From CAVRQM01 sp963838805 (GTDB taxonomy: Bacteria; Pseudomonadota; Alphaproteobacteria; Acetobacterales; Acetobacteraceae), in the NCBI GenBank assembly GCA_963838805.1, contig CAWISK010000007.1, positions 1-64,000 of the forward strand: 64,000 nucleotides of DNA, written 5' to 3'. Each line of letters begins with the position of its first letter. The stretch's first letter is position 1. This document shows positions 1 through 9,928 of this stretch, piece after piece. Position numbers and translations under genes: made by a program. The notes below the pieces were generated by a model, which searched no databases, had not been told where the DNA came from, and saw only the letters and a program-made list of their open reading frames with translations.

Positions 1-30
1 GACGCCCTCGGCCACGGTGAGCTGTTTCAT
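1..30 (-). CDS. 5' end of an unidentified protein, runs off the window
   Basis: An ATG at 30-28 on the minus strand opens a reading frame of ten codons (MKQLTVAEGV) to the window edge. It starts 15 bases outside the IS3 element. Too little is visible to assign a family, and no clear Shine-Dalgarno is seen upstream. Confidence 0.3.
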   Translation of the reverse strand, partial: MKQLTVAEGV

Positions 31-45
31 AGGAGCCGAGACATG

Positions 46-71
46 TGAGGTGGACCCGGAATCTGGGACAG
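46..71 (+). repeat. Left terminal inverted repeat of the IS3 element
   Basis: Begins TGAGGTGGACCC and ends TGGGACAG. Its reverse complement matches 1302-1327 at both outer blocks with a divergent centre. Confidence 0.85.
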
Positions 72-111
72 GTGCTTAAGCTTGGTTCGCCCTGGCTGGA
101 GGACGGAACCG

Positions 112-396
112 ATGACGGGCAAGCGGAAGCGGTATTCGGCTGATTTCAAGGCGAAGGTTGCTTTGGAGGCGCTGCGCGGTGAGCTGACGGCGGCGCAGTT
201 GGCGGCCAGGCATGGCGTTCATCAGACGATGATCAGCGAGTGGAAGCGCCAAGCGGTTGACGGGCTGGCGGCGGTGTTCGCCGGCAAGACGGAAGCGAAA
301 GAGGGCATCCGGGAAGGAGAGCTGGAGAAGCTGCACGCAAAGATCGGGCAATTGGTGGTGGAACGGGATTTTTTGTCGAAGGCGTCCGGTCGATGA
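112..396 (+). CDS. IS3-family transposase subunit OrfA
   Basis: This 94-residue protein begins MTGKRKRYSADFKAKVALEA, the typical N-terminus of IS3 OrfA, with a helix-turn-helix around residues 15-45 (TAAQLAARHGVHQTMISEWK). It ends in a leucine-zipper-like stretch (LEKLHAKIGQLVVERDFLSK) used for multimerisation. The ATG at 112 was preferred over the upstream GTG at 82 because it fits the family N-terminus and has GGACGGA upstream. Its stop overlaps the orfB start (ATGA). OrfA itself is intact, but without a working OrfB it cannot mobilise the element. Confidence 0.85.
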   Translation: MTGKRKRYSADFKAKVALEALRGELTAAQLAARHGVHQTMISEWKRQAVDGLAAVFAGKTEAKEGIREGELEKLHAKIGQLVVERDFLSKASGR

Positions 397-1252
397 GTGT
401 CGAGCAGCGGCGTACGATGATTGATCCGGCGCATCCGCATCTGTCGGTAGTTCGGCAATGCGCGTTGGTCTCGATCGGGCGCTCGACGCTCTACGGCGAA
501 CCCGCGCCGGAGAGCGCCTGAGCCTGGATCTGTGGTCTGATGCGCCAGGTCGACGAGCAGTTCCTGGAAACCCCGTGGTATGGCTCGCGTCTGATGACGC
601 GGCAGTCTCGGTGCGAGGGTCACGCGGTGGGCCGGAAAGGCGTGCGGCGTCCGATGGCGAAGATGGGTCTCGCCGCGATTTTCCAGCGTCCCAGGACGAC
701 GAATTCGCATCCTAAACACCGGATTTATCCAGTATTTGCTGAGTGATTTGATCGTTGATCAAACACCATTTGTGGTGTGCCGACGTCGCTTACATTCCAA
801 AGCGGCGCGGCTTTATTTATGTGGTCGCGATCATGGACCGGGCCAGCCGGAAGGTGCTGTCGTGGCGCATATAGAATACCATGGACGTGGACTCTACCTG
901 GAGGCCCTGAACGAAGCCCTGGCACAGTTGAACCACCCGGAGATCTTCAATAGCGACCTGGGGAGCCAATTTACGTCGCCACGGTTCATGGCGGTGCTGA
1001 CCGAAGTCGCGATCCGGATTTCGATGGATGGCGGGGCCGCTGGATGGACAACGTGTTCATTGAGCGGCCGTGGCGCAGCTTGAAATACGAGTGCGTCTAT
1101 TTGCACGCGTTCGAAACCGGCTCGGAGCTTCGGGCGGGACTTCTGCGTTGGATTGGCTACTACAATACCCGCCGCCCGCACTCGTCACGCAAGGGCTCAC
1201 CCGGACGAGGCATACGCAGCGATCGGGGCCGAAGGAACAGGAGGAGGAGTGA
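393..1252 (+). pseudogene. Decayed IS3-family transposase OrfB (rve integrase)
   Basis: Fragments of an IS3 OrfB can be read in all three frames. The N-terminal part up to about 509 has an in-frame TGA after PAPESA and continues in the same frame to 746. A segment with WCADVAYIP follows in another frame, then SDLGSQFTSPRF in a third, then WMDNVFIERPWRSLKYECVY near 1040-1100, and finally PDEAYAAIGAEG shifted again. The DDE residues would be the D of CADV, the D of NSDLGSQ and the E of NVFIE. Several frameshifts and at least two stops make a functional product impossible, even allowing for the base-insertion errors seen elsewhere in the window. Confidence 0.9.
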
Positions 1253-1301
1253 TTCGCGGCCTGCCATCCCCTCGATAACAGGGCTTAGCAAAGCCGCCAA
1301 A

Positions 1302-1327
1302 CTGTCCCACCAAGGGGGACCACCTCA
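1302..1327 (+). repeat. Right terminal inverted repeat of the IS3 element
   Basis: Reads CTGTCCCA at the inner side and CCACCTCA at the outer end, the complement of the left repeat at 46-71. Confidence 0.85.
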
Positions 1328-1348
1328 GTCTTCAGCACGGAGTATGCC

Positions 1349-1990
1349 ATGAGTTTCCCACCGTTGTGGCTTATGGGAATCGATCCCGAGACACTCTGGG
1401 AGTTCGACGGGTTCCTCCTGGGGACGAAAACCTCGGCATGCTCGACTGCCGGAGATTGCCGACGCGAATACGAGCTCCAGGAGAGCACCCACAGTCTGAT
1501 AAGCGACGACGTGCTATTGCCAGACGGGTTCCCCGCCCCACAACTCGTGCTGCCCGACAGCGGCTTCGCTCCTGACTTCTTCACGTTCTCAGGATACTGG
1601 TTCTGCTCGCATCGGCTTCGAAAGGCGCTCGCCCAGCGCGAGCAGGTCGTGCAATTCGCGCCGGTCGAGATCGTCGCCGCGGCGAACAAGTGCGCACGCA
1701 GGAGTATCAACTATTGCGTGTGCTCGCCCGCCAGAAAGCGATGGACCTGGATCGCTCGGAATGCGAACTCGAAGACTGGGTCAACCGTATGACCGGGGTG
1801 CCGCAGAAGGTTCCCCGCTTCATAGACCGTTTTGTGCTGCTCGACAGTCTGCAACCCGGACGGAGATGTTTCGCGTAGACGAAAGCTCGAGCTACGTGCT
1901 GGTGGCCGACGTCGTGGCCGAGCGCGTGTTGCGCGCCGGCTGCACCGGACTGGAGTTCTCTGACCCCGAGTGCCCCCGGCACGACCCGCG
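1349..1990 (+). pseudogene. Broken Imm11-like (DUF1629) immunity-type gene
   Basis: Three consecutive reading frames together resemble an Imm11/DUF1629 protein. Frame one (1349 to about 1690) has DFFTFSGYWFCSHRLRKAL and VVQFAPVEI, the vSerlr..L and vef.PVe blocks. Frame two (about 1690-1865) has EYQLLRVLARQKAMDLDRSE, matching the Y.lLnv...DalD.erS block. Frame three (about 1870-1985) has YVLVADVVAERVLRAGCTGL, matching the C-terminal vse.l..al..agltGl.F block. Both shifts are in the -1 direction, unlike the +1 shifts in neighbouring housekeeping genes, so this looks like genuine decay. Imm11 proteins usually neutralise polymorphic toxins; no toxin gene is visible, and the IS3 element sits directly upstream. 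The family call is from remembered consensus, not a search. Confidence 0.65.
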
Positions 1991-2109
1991 GGTTGTTCGC
2001 TACCGCACAGCGGACGGGATTGGGAGAAGCGCGTCCACATGCTGGACTGAATCCACCCCGTCCGGGCCGCCCCTTGACGCCCCGCCCCCCGGCGCTACCA
2101 CTCCGCCCC

Positions 2110-3366
2110 ATGTTCGGACCCTTCGAGCGTGCCGTCGCCGGCCGCTATCTGCGGGCGCGGCGCGGCGAGCGCTTCGTCTCCATCATCGCCATCTTCTCCC
2201 TGGTCGGCATCGCCCTCGGCGTCGCCACCCTCATCATCGTCATGTCGGTGATGAACGGCTTCCGCGCCGAGCTGCTGGGGCGCATCCTGGGGCTGAACGG
2301 CCATCTCGGCATCTACGCCGCGGGCCCGTCGCTGAAGGATTTCGACGCCATCCTGGCGAAAGTCCGCCCGCTGCCCGGAATCGTCTCCGCCATGCCGGTG
2401 GTCGAGGGCCAGGCTCTGCTGACCACGCAGCAGGGCGGGGCGATGGGAGGCATCGTGCGCGGGATGCGGCAGGCCGACCTGAAATCCCTGCACGTCGTCT
2501 CCGACCACATCCGCGCGGGGTCGCTCGACAACTTCCAGGGCCAGGACGCGGCGGCCATCGGCGTCGGGCTGGCGCAACGGCTGGGCCTCGGCATCGGCAG
2601 CGACATCACCCTGGTGAGCCCGCAGGGGCAGGCCACTGCCTTCGGCACCGTGCCGCGCATCCGCGCCTATAAGGTGGTGGCGATCTTCGCCGTGGGCTTC
2701 AACGAGGCCGATACCAGCTTCGTCTATCTCCCGCTCGCCGCCGCACAGATCTACTTCCGCACGCCCGACGCGGTGACGCAGATCGAAATCATGGTGAAGA
2801 ACCCCGACGCGGTGCGGCAGGTGGGCCAGGAAATCCGCACAGCCCTTCGCGACATGCCGCAGCAGGCGCGCATCATCGACTGGACCCAGAGCAACAACAG
2901 CCTGTTCGCCGCGGTACAGGTGGAGGGCAACGTGATGTTCCTGATCCTGACGCTGATCATCGTCGTGGCCGCCTTCAACGTCATCAGCAGCCTGATCATG
3001 ATGGTCAAGGACAAGACCCGCGACATCGCCGTGCTGCGCACGCTGGGGGCTGGGTCCGGGGCGATCCTGCGCATCTTCCTGATGTGTGGCGCCTTCGTGG
3101 GGGCCGCGGGTACGGCGGCCGGAGCAGTGCTCGGCATCGTCTTCTGCCTCAATATCGAGCGCATCCGGCACCTGCTGGAATCGCTCACCGGCACCAATCT
3201 GTTCAACCCGGAAGTCTATTTCCTCTCGCAGCTTCCGGCCGATCTGCGCTGGGCCGAGGTGCTGCAGGTGGTAGGGATGGCGCTGGCGCTCAGCCTGCTG
3301 GCGACCCTCTACCCAAGCTGGCGGGCCGCGCGCACCGATCCGGTGGAGGCGCTGCGCAGTGAGTAG
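2110..3366 (+). CDS. lolC: Lipoprotein-releasing ABC transporter permease LolC/LolE
   Basis: This 418-residue inner-membrane protein belongs to the LolCDE complex, which extracts outer-membrane lipoproteins from the inner membrane and hands them to LolA. The N-terminus (ERAVAGRYLRARRGERFVSI) with a first membrane helix at about 25-50, a large periplasmic domain (about 50-270) and three C-terminal helices (about 275-410) give the LolC/E topology. The family hook region and the FtsX-like C-terminal domain (DKTRDIAVLRTLGAG) are present. The ATG at 2110 was chosen over longer upstream in-frame sequence because conserved residues begin there. The stop overlaps lolD by 8 bases. Only one permease gene is present, so the complex may be a homodimer of this subunit. 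Confidence 0.93.
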   Translation: MFGPFERAVAGRYLRARRGERFVSIIAIFSLVGIALGVATLIIVMSVMNGFRAELLGRILGLNGHLGIYAAGPSLKDFDAILAKVRPLPGIVSAMPVVEGQALLTTQQGGAMGGIVRGMRQADLKSLHVVSDHIRAGSLDNFQGQDAAAIGVGLAQRLGLGIGSDITLVSPQGQATAFGTVPRIRAYKVVAIFAVGFNEADTSFVYLPLAAAQIYFRTPDAVTQIEIMVKNPDAVRQVGQEIRTALRDMPQQARIIDWTQSNNSLFAAVQVEGNVMFLILTLIIVVAAFNVISSLIMMVKDKTRDIAVLRTLGAGSGAILRIFLMCGAFVGAAGTAAGAVLGIVFCLNIERIRHLLESLTGTNLFNPEVYFLSQLPADLRWAEVLQVVGMALALSLLATLYPSWRAARTDPVEALRSE

Positions 3367-4036
3367 CGCCTTGTCCCTGCGCGCCGTGCGCCGCACCTAT
3401 CGCGGCGGAGGGGGCGCGCTCACCGTGCTGGTCAGCGCCGATCTGTCGCTGGAGGCGGGCGAGATCGTGGCCCTGGTGGCGCCCTCCGGGGCCGGCAAAT
3501 CGACCTTGCTGCATCTGGCGGGTCTGCTGGAGAAGCCGGATGGCGGGCAGGTCTGGGTGAATGGCCGCGACGCCGGCGCGCTGTCGGATGCCGAGCGCAC
3601 GGCGATCCGCCGCGACTCGATCGGCTTCGTCTATCAGTTCCACCATCTGCTTGCGGAGTTCACCGCGCTGGAGAACGTCGTGCTGCCGCAGATGATCGCG
3701 GGCGTCTCGCGCGCGCGCGCCGAGGCGCGGGCGCGCGATCTGCTGACATCGCTGGGGCTGGGCAAGCGGCTGGCGCATCTGCCCGGCAAGCTTTCGGGTG
3801 GCGAGCAGCAGCGGGTCGCCATTGGCCGGGCGCTGGCCAATGCGCCGCGCGTGCTGCTGGCCGACGAGCCGACCGGCAACCTCGACGCCGGAACGGCGGG
3901 CGTGGTCTTCGACGAATTGCTGGCCACCGTGCGCGGCCACGGCGTCGCGGCACTGATCGCCACCCACAATCCCGACCTCGCCTCGCGCATGGACCGAACC
4001 GTGACCCTGCGCGATGGGCGCGTGGTGGCGGTGTAG
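3359..4036 (+). CDS. lolD: Lipoprotein-releasing ABC transporter ATPase LolD
   Basis: This 225-residue ATPase powers the LolC/E permease encoded immediately upstream. It shows Walker A APSGAGKST at about residue 41, a Q-loop (YQFHHLLAEFTALENV), the signature LSGGEQQRVAIGRAL and Walker B VLLADEPTGNLD, followed by the switch His (ATHNPDL). The LolD-specific FHHLLxEFTALENV segment separates it from other MacB-type ATPases. It starts with GTG inside the last codons of lolC (8-base overlap), which indicates translational coupling, and ends one base before the dnaE ATG. Confidence 0.95.
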   Translation: MSSALSLRAVRRTYRGGGGALTVLVSADLSLEAGEIVALVAPSGAGKSTLLHLAGLLEKPDGGQVWVNGRDAGALSDAERTAIRRDSIGFVYQFHHLLAEFTALENVVLPQMIAGVSRARAEARARDLLTSLGLGKRLAHLPGKLSGGEQQRVAIGRALANAPRVLLADEPTGNLDAGTAGVVFDELLATVRGHGVAALIATHNPDLASRMDRTVTLRDGRVVAV

Positions 4037-4037
4037 G

Positions 4038-7000
4038 ATGCCCCACGCCGACTTCGTCCACCTGCGCTGCCATTCCAGCTATTCGCTGTCCGAGGGCGCC
4101 ATCAAGGCGGACAAGCTCGCGGCCCTCGCGCGCGACGAGGGCATGCCCGCGGTCGCCATCACCGACACCGCGAACCTGTTCGGCGCGCTGGAGTTCAGCC
4201 AGGCCTGCGCCAAGAAGGGCGTGCAGCCGATCATCGGCTGCCAGATCGCCCTCGCCCGCGATGCGGCGCGCGCGCTGCCGCCCGATCCGCTGGTGCTGCT
4301 GGCGAAGGATGCGGAGGGCTTCGCCAATCTGCAACGCCTGTCCTCGACCGGCTTCATCGAGACAGAGCCGGGCCAGAAGCCGCAACTCTCGCCAGGCGAC
4401 GCTGGCCGAGCGCGCCGGCGGATTGCTGCTGCTGACCGGCGGCACGCACGGGCCGATCGCGCGACTGCTGGCCGAGGGACAGCGAGCGGAGGCAGAGCGG
4501 CTGCTGGCGGCACTCGCCGAGGCGTTCCCGGATCGTCTCGCGATGGAATTGCACCGCCACGGCCTGCCGGTCGAACGCGCGATCGAGCCGGGGCTGGTGG
4601 CGCTGGCCGATGCCGCATCGGTGCCGCTGGTCGCCACCAACGAGTGCTACTTCGCCACCGCCGCCATGCACGCGGCGCACGATGCCCTGCTATGCATCGC
4701 CGAGGGCCGCACGCTCGCCGAGCCCGATCGCAGGCGCGTCACCGCCGAGCATTGGTTCAAGCCTGCCGCCGCGATGCGGGCATTGTTCGCCGATCTGCCC
4801 GAAGCCTGCGACAACACGCTTGCGATCGCCCGACGCTGTGCCGTGATGGCCGAACCGCGCCGCCCGCTGCTGCCGATCTGCCCGAAGGTCCGCCCCGGCA
4901 GCAGCGAGGCGGAGACCTTGCGGGCGATGGCGCGCGAGGGCCTGCATGCGCGCATGGACGCACGCGCCGCCGACGCGGCGACGCGCGCCAGCCTATGCCG
5001 AGCGGCTCGAATACGAGCTGGGCGTCATCGAGCGCATGGAGTTCCCCGGCTACTTCCTGATCGTCGCCGACTTCATCCAGTGGTCGAAAGCGCAGGGCAT
5101 TCCGGTGGGACCGGGGCGCGGCTCCGGCGCCGGCTCGGTTGTCGCCTGGGCACTCACCATCACGGACATCGACCCGTTGCCGTGGGGATTGCTGTTCGAG
5201 CGGTTCCTCAATCCCGAGCGCGTGTCGATGCCGGATTTCGACATCGATTTCTGCCAGGACCGGCGCGACGAGGTGATCGACTATGTGCGGCGCGAATACG
5301 GTGCCGATCGCGTCGCACAGATCATCACCTTCGGCAAGTTGCAGGCGCGCGCCGCCGTGCGCGACGTGGGCCGCGTGCTGGGATTGCCGTTCGGCCAGGT
5401 GAACCGCGTGGCCGAGCTGATCCCGAACAATCCCGCCAAGCCCGTCACCCTGCAACAGGCGGTCGATGGCGAGCCGCGCCTGCAGCAGTTGCGCGACGAC
5501 GACGAAAGCGTGCGCCGCCTGCTGGAAGTGGCGTTGCAGCTCGAAGGGCTGTACCGCCACGCCAGCACGCACGCCGCCGGCGTCGTGATCGGCGACCGCA
5601 GCCTGGTCGATCTCGTCCCGGTCTATCGCGATCCCAAGACCGATTTCCTGGTGACGCAATACTCGATGAAATATGTCGAGCAGGCCGGGCTGGTGAAGTT
5701 CGACTTCCTGGGCCTCACCACACTGACCATCCTGAAGCGCGCGGCCGATTACCTGCGCGGCCTCGGCACCGAGATCGACCTCGACCGGCTGCCGCTCGAC
5801 GACCCGCCCACCTACGAAATGCTGGCGCGCGGCGATGCGGGCGGCGTGTTCCAGTTCGAAAGTGCGGGAATGCGCGACGTGCTGCGGCAGATGCGCCCCG
5901 ACCGTTTCGAGGATCTGATCGCCGGCGTTGCCCTGTACCGTCCCGGTCCGATGGCCAACATCCCCGACTACTGCCGGCGCAAGCACGGCGAGCCATGGTC
6001 AGCGCCGCATCCCGACCTGCACGACATCCTGGCCGAGACCTACGGCATCATGGTCTATCAGGAACAGGTCATGCAGATCGCCCAGCGCATGGCCGGCTAC
6101 AGCCTGGGTGCCGCCGATCTGCTGCGCCGCGCAATGGGCAAGAAGATCCGCGCCGAGATGGACGCCCAGCGCGAGACGTTCCTCGCCGGCGCCACCGCGC
6201 GCGGCATCGCGCCGGAGAAGGCCGCGGAAGTGTTCGACCTGATGGCGCGCTTCGCCGATTACGGCTTCAACAAATCGCATGCTGCCGCCTATGCGCTGGT
6301 CGCCTATCAGACCGCGTGGATGAAGGCGAACCATCCGGTCGCCTTCATGGCCGGGTGCATGAGCCTGGCGATCGGCAACACCGACCGGCTGGCCGCCTTG
6401 CGGCAGGACGCCGCACGTTCGGGCATCGCGCTGCTGCCGCCGGACATCAACCGCAGCCATGCCGATTTCGCGCTGGAGCGTGATGCCGAGGGGCGGCTGT
6501 GCATCCGCTATGCCCTGGCGGCGATCAAGCGGGTCGGGCGGGCGGCGATGGAGGCGCTGGTGCAGGTGCGGGGCGAGACCCCGTTTGCGTCGCTCGCCGA
6601 TCTCGCTTCGCGTGTCGATCCGCGGCATCTGGGCAAGCTGTCGCTGGAAAACCTCGCGCGGGCCGGCGCGCTGGACGGGCTGGAGCCGAATCGCGCCCGC
6701 GCCTTCGCGGGGGCGGATGCGGTGATGCGCCGTGCGCAATCCTGCGCCGAACAGCGCGGCAGCGCACAGGACGCGCTGTTCGGCGCGAGCGGCGACGCCG
6801 ACCCGCTGCGTCTGCCGGACGTGCCGGACTGGCCGCCGATGGAGCGGCTTTCGGCGGAGGCGGAGGCGGTGGGCTTCCATCTGACCGCGCACCCGCTGGA
6901 CGCCTATGCGGTGGCGCTGGGCCGGCTCGGCGTGGTGGCGAGCACGACCCTGCTTGCGCGCGCGCAGGCGGGGATCGGCCGGGTCCGCCTGGCCGGGCTG

Positions 7001-7459
7001 GTGGCCGCGAGCAAGGAGCGCAGCACGCGCACCGGCAGCCGCATGGCCTGGGTGCGGCTGTCGGACGCGCAAGGCAGCTTCGAGGTGACGGTGTTCAGCG
7101 AAGTGCTGGCCCGCGCGCGCGACCTGCTGGTGGCCGGCAGTGCCGTGCTGGTCACCGCCGATCTGACGCTGGAGGGTGAGGCGCTGCGCCTGACCGCGCA
7201 GGATGTGCAGAAGCTGGATGACGCGGCGGCGCAGACCGGCCTGGGCATGCGCATCTGGCTGGCCGCGACCGAGGCGGTGCCGCATATCCGGATGCTGCTG
7301 GATCGTGAGGGCAGGGGCCGCGGCCGCGTGGTGCTGCTGCCCCGGCTGGAGGCGGGGCGCGATGTCGAGGTCTCGCTCCCTGGTACGTGGAACGTCTCGC
7401 CGAGGCTGGCGCAGGCGATGAAGATGGTGCCGGGGGTGGAGCGGGTGGAGGAGGGATAG
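4038..7459 (+). CDS. dnaE: DNA polymerase III alpha subunit (two apparent +1 frameshifts)
   Basis: This is the catalytic subunit of the replicative polymerase, about 1140 residues once two shifts are corrected. The N-terminal PHP domain begins FVHLRCHSSYSLSEGAIKAD. The palm carries PDFDIDF with catalytic aspartates near 5230, preceded by GRGSGAGSVVAWAL. The fingers (YGIMVYQEQVMQIAQRMAGY), a helix-hairpin-helix and the OB fold (GLVAASKERSTRTGSRMAWV) follow. The reading frame jumps near 4388 (in tcgccaggcg) and near 4985 (in cgcgcgccagcc); start to stop is 3n+2, as expected for two extra bases. DnaE is essential, so a sequencing or assembly error is more likely than a pseudogene. Confidence 0.9.
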
Positions 7460-7534
7460 GCGCCTGTGACCCGAGTTACAGCGAATAGCCGCGCCGCGGC
7501 GTAGGTCTGGGACCGCAACGCGAAGGAGGCGGAA

Positions 7535-7597
7535 ATGGGCGACCTCGCAGTGCCGGTCGAGCAATCTGATGTGCGCCGCGTCGGGAGCGGACCGTGA
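7535..7597 (+). CDS. Tiny ORF, possible leader peptide, coupled to the next ORF
   Basis: A 20-residue frame (MGDLAVPVEQSDVRRVGSGP) has an excellent Shine-Dalgarno, AAGGAGGCGG, ending three bases before the ATG. Its stop overlaps the GTG of the following ORF (GTGA). No family is recognised. Perfect ribosome-binding context and the stop/start overlap are the only evidence that it is translated. Confidence 0.4.
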   Translation: MGDLAVPVEQSDVRRVGSGP

Positions 7598-7731
7598 GCT
7601 ACGAGCGATGGTGCCAGTGCGCGCGACTGCTGCTGGGCTGGGAGGACGAGGCGGAGGTCAGGCCCGACCTCTACGCCGCCGGGATGACGCCGCTGGCCGC
7701 GGCGCGGGTGATGGTGCTGGGGCGGGCGTAG
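7594..7731 (+). CDS. Small hypothetical protein, 45 residues
   Basis: It starts at the GTG that overlaps the stop of the 20-residue ORF upstream. The product is short and slightly acidic, with two cysteines and a tryptophan in the first dozen residues (SYERWCQCARLLLGWEDEAE) and a C-terminal helical stretch (MTPLAAARVMVLGRA). No family is recognised. It sits in the gap between dnaE and the accessory island. Translation would depend on coupling to the upstream ORF. Confidence 0.4.
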   Translation: MSYERWCQCARLLLGWEDEAEVRPDLYAAGMTPLAAARVMVLGRA

Positions 7732-8084
7732 CGGAGGGATAGACCCAACGAGATTGGCCTCCCGGGTCAGGAGCTCCTCGTTGAACTAGGGGCAGGCAGC
7801 GGGATGTTTTGGCGCGCTGCCGCAAGCAACACCCTGCATCGTTTGGTGATCGTAAGTTGCACCTATGGCTTGGCGTAAGGGTGACGGTTCGCGCGGCGCT
7901 CGCCGGCACCGATGCAGTGGGCGTCGTGATCTTGGCTGGGCGTATCGCTTGTTCTTCGCCTCCGCGGTTGTGGCTCGGGCTTGGTTCGATCACCTGGGCA
8001 GGCACCTTGTTTGTGTCTGTCTCTGGGGAGACAGCCGAGTTGGGTGTCTGACGGGTTCCCGTGGATATTGCATTAGTGGCGCTC
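7732..8084. other. Non-coding stretch, nothing recognised
   Basis: These 353 bases mark the left edge of the accessory island. Short ORFs exist on both strands but none has a recognisable domain or convincing ribosome-binding site. No terminator-like hairpin with a T-tract was seen. Confidence 0.5.
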
Positions 8085-9774
8085 TCATATTGCTCCGAGT
8101 TCGGCTATCGCCGGAGTTGTGGTCCACTCGGCGATAGCGGTGACCGGTTGCGTGGTCATGTTAGCGAGGTGCGGCCCAGCCGGAGCCCTCGCCAGGTCGT
8201 GCTCCGCCATCTGAGGAATGGATTGCGCTGCGGCGGCGATCGGTACGTTGCCGATTCCGGCGACTGGATCAAGAGGCGGGATCGCGCATCCTGCCGGACT
8301 GACTCCGACAGCCACTTGGATGGTTGAAACCGCCGGCTGTCCAGGGCCGGATGCTACGGCCCGGATCTGAGCGACCTCCGCCTTCGGGACAACTATTGTT
8401 GCATGATAGGGCGGCGCAGTGACGGACGTGATCGGCGTGCCGTCAACCAGAAACTGGACGTTGCCTATTCCTCCCGGTCCGCTCGCCAGCGCATAGACGT
8501 CGATCGGCTGACCCGGATCGAAGGAGCTGCACGGCACAGGCCAATTGATCATCACCCGCTGAGGGCCAGCAGGGGCGGGCGGGGCTGTGCCGATTTGTTG
8601 CTGGAGGAATGCATCAACGCCCGGTGTGAATTCCGGGTCGAGATTGTAGCCTGCGGCGAATTGATACGGTGCAAACTGATAGAACTCGAACGCCCAGACC
8701 GACGCATAATCAACATGGGATGACGCGAAGTGCTGCAACATTGAAGTCATGTAGGGCGTCACCGAGGAGTCGCCAAATTCGCCGACATATAACTTCTTGC
8801 CCAAGGCGTGAGCGATTGCGGCCACATCATCAACGGTCTGACCTTCCGAGCCGGCAGGCCGGCCGAAGCGGACGTCGCCTGGATAGACGTGGACACTTAC
8901 AATATCGAGACCTTGGTGCAGTGTCGCGATATTCTCGGCCAGTTCTGCGGGCGTGTCGGGCGTCCAGTCCGGGCCAGCGGAGGACCATCCAGGGCGCTGC
9001 GACAGGTGCCAGGCTGCCGGACGTGGCAAGGCAAAACCCGACGATACCAGCATGCCAGGCGCAGAGAAATGAACGAACTTCGCCATGGACGTGACGAAGC
9101 TCGCCAAGTCACTGGTCGAGAAATCATCCAATGGCGCGCATTGAACTTGCGATCCTCCGTTGGCCAGGCACCAGCCGTGTTCGTCGATATCAGCAGAGAT
9201 TCCACTCATTCGTCAGTTCGACGAACTGAATGGTCTTTCTATTCCTGTATCTATACAGAAATGACTGGATGAATGACTTGGCGATGAGTTGGCTGGTCGA
9301 TGGCCCCCCGAGCATCGCCGACACCGTCTCATGCGCAAGCGTAGGGAATTGGGGCGTATTCCACATCAGGACGGGAACCGCCTTGATGCCGACCGCGTCG
9401 AGATCGTTAAACATGCGATCCGTCGCCGCCCAATAGGCATTCGGATTGGTAAGCCAGGGGGTAAGATCGTCGCGGTCGGGCTGGCCAATTTCGGTCTCGT
9501 TTGATGGACCAAAGCCGCCCACGGCAACGCGCACGAAGGGGAGCCCAATGGACTGCGCGTCCGCAAGTGCCCGCCTGGCCATCTCGGTTCCGGTCCATTG
9601 TTCTTCCGCTGATCCCTGCATGCCCCCCGATTGGCCGTGATAGGCCATCGCGAGATCAAACATGTTCGCTCCTATCAAGGTGGTCGGAGTCTGCGGCGCC
9701 TGCTGCCCGCAGGCCGTGCCACAGGCAAAGACGAGGATCGAGAACAGTGCCAATTTGATACTGAAAGAGCGCAC
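8085..9774 (-). CDS. Secreted clan GH-A glycoside hydrolase with Ig-like domain (one +1 shift)
   Basis: An exported hydrolase of about 560 residues. The GTG at 9774 is preferred because AGAGGTGAC lies 6-7 bases upstream; it opens a hydrophobic signal (SFSIKLALFSILVFACGTAC) that may include a weak lipobox ending FAC. The catalytic domain resembles GH5-type cellulases: acid/base in VELTNEWN, HVYP barrel strand, nucleophile in KKLYVGEFGDSS. After about residue 400 comes an Ig-like domain (VQFLVDGTPITSVTAPPYHA) and a low-complexity tail. The frame shifts near 9195, just after the NEWN motif; the span is 3n+1. The exact GH family and substrate are not determinable here; the neighbouring GT61 gene suggests a surface polysaccharide. 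Confidence 0.75.
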
Positions 9775-9928
9775 GACGTCACCTCTTTGATCCGACATCG
9801 CCTAAAATGAGGCAAGTCTATAAAAAAGAGACTTACCGCCGCTTTTGACCGAGTGCCGGGGGCCGCGCGCGCGGTTCACCGCAACGAAACCATCTTCCCT
9901 CAATATCGCGGGGCGAGGAGTGAGCCGC

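Larger units (their letters stand above)
46..1327 (+). mobile_element. Degenerate IS3-family insertion sequence
   Basis: A 1282-bp element is bounded by imperfect inverted repeats that both start TGAGGTGG and share TGGGACAG about 10 bases further in. It encodes an OrfA with helix-turn-helix and a badly decayed OrfB integrase, the two-ORF layout of the IS3 family. No matching direct repeat is visible in the bases flanking the ends (atg on the left, gtc on the right), so either the duplication has decayed or the insertion is old. The element lies between a minus-strand gene leaving the window and a broken immunity-like gene. Confidence 0.9.

Noticed and set aside
4380..5000. Programmed frameshifting in dnaE
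   Set aside because: No slippery heptamer or downstream pseudoknot is evident, and the same kind of +1 break occurs in many unrelated genes, which favours sequence error.
7658..8005. A 115-codon minus-strand ORF after dnaE
   Set aside because: Low-complexity Ala/Pro/Arg composition, no ribosome site and no domain; it is antisense to a better-supported small ORF.
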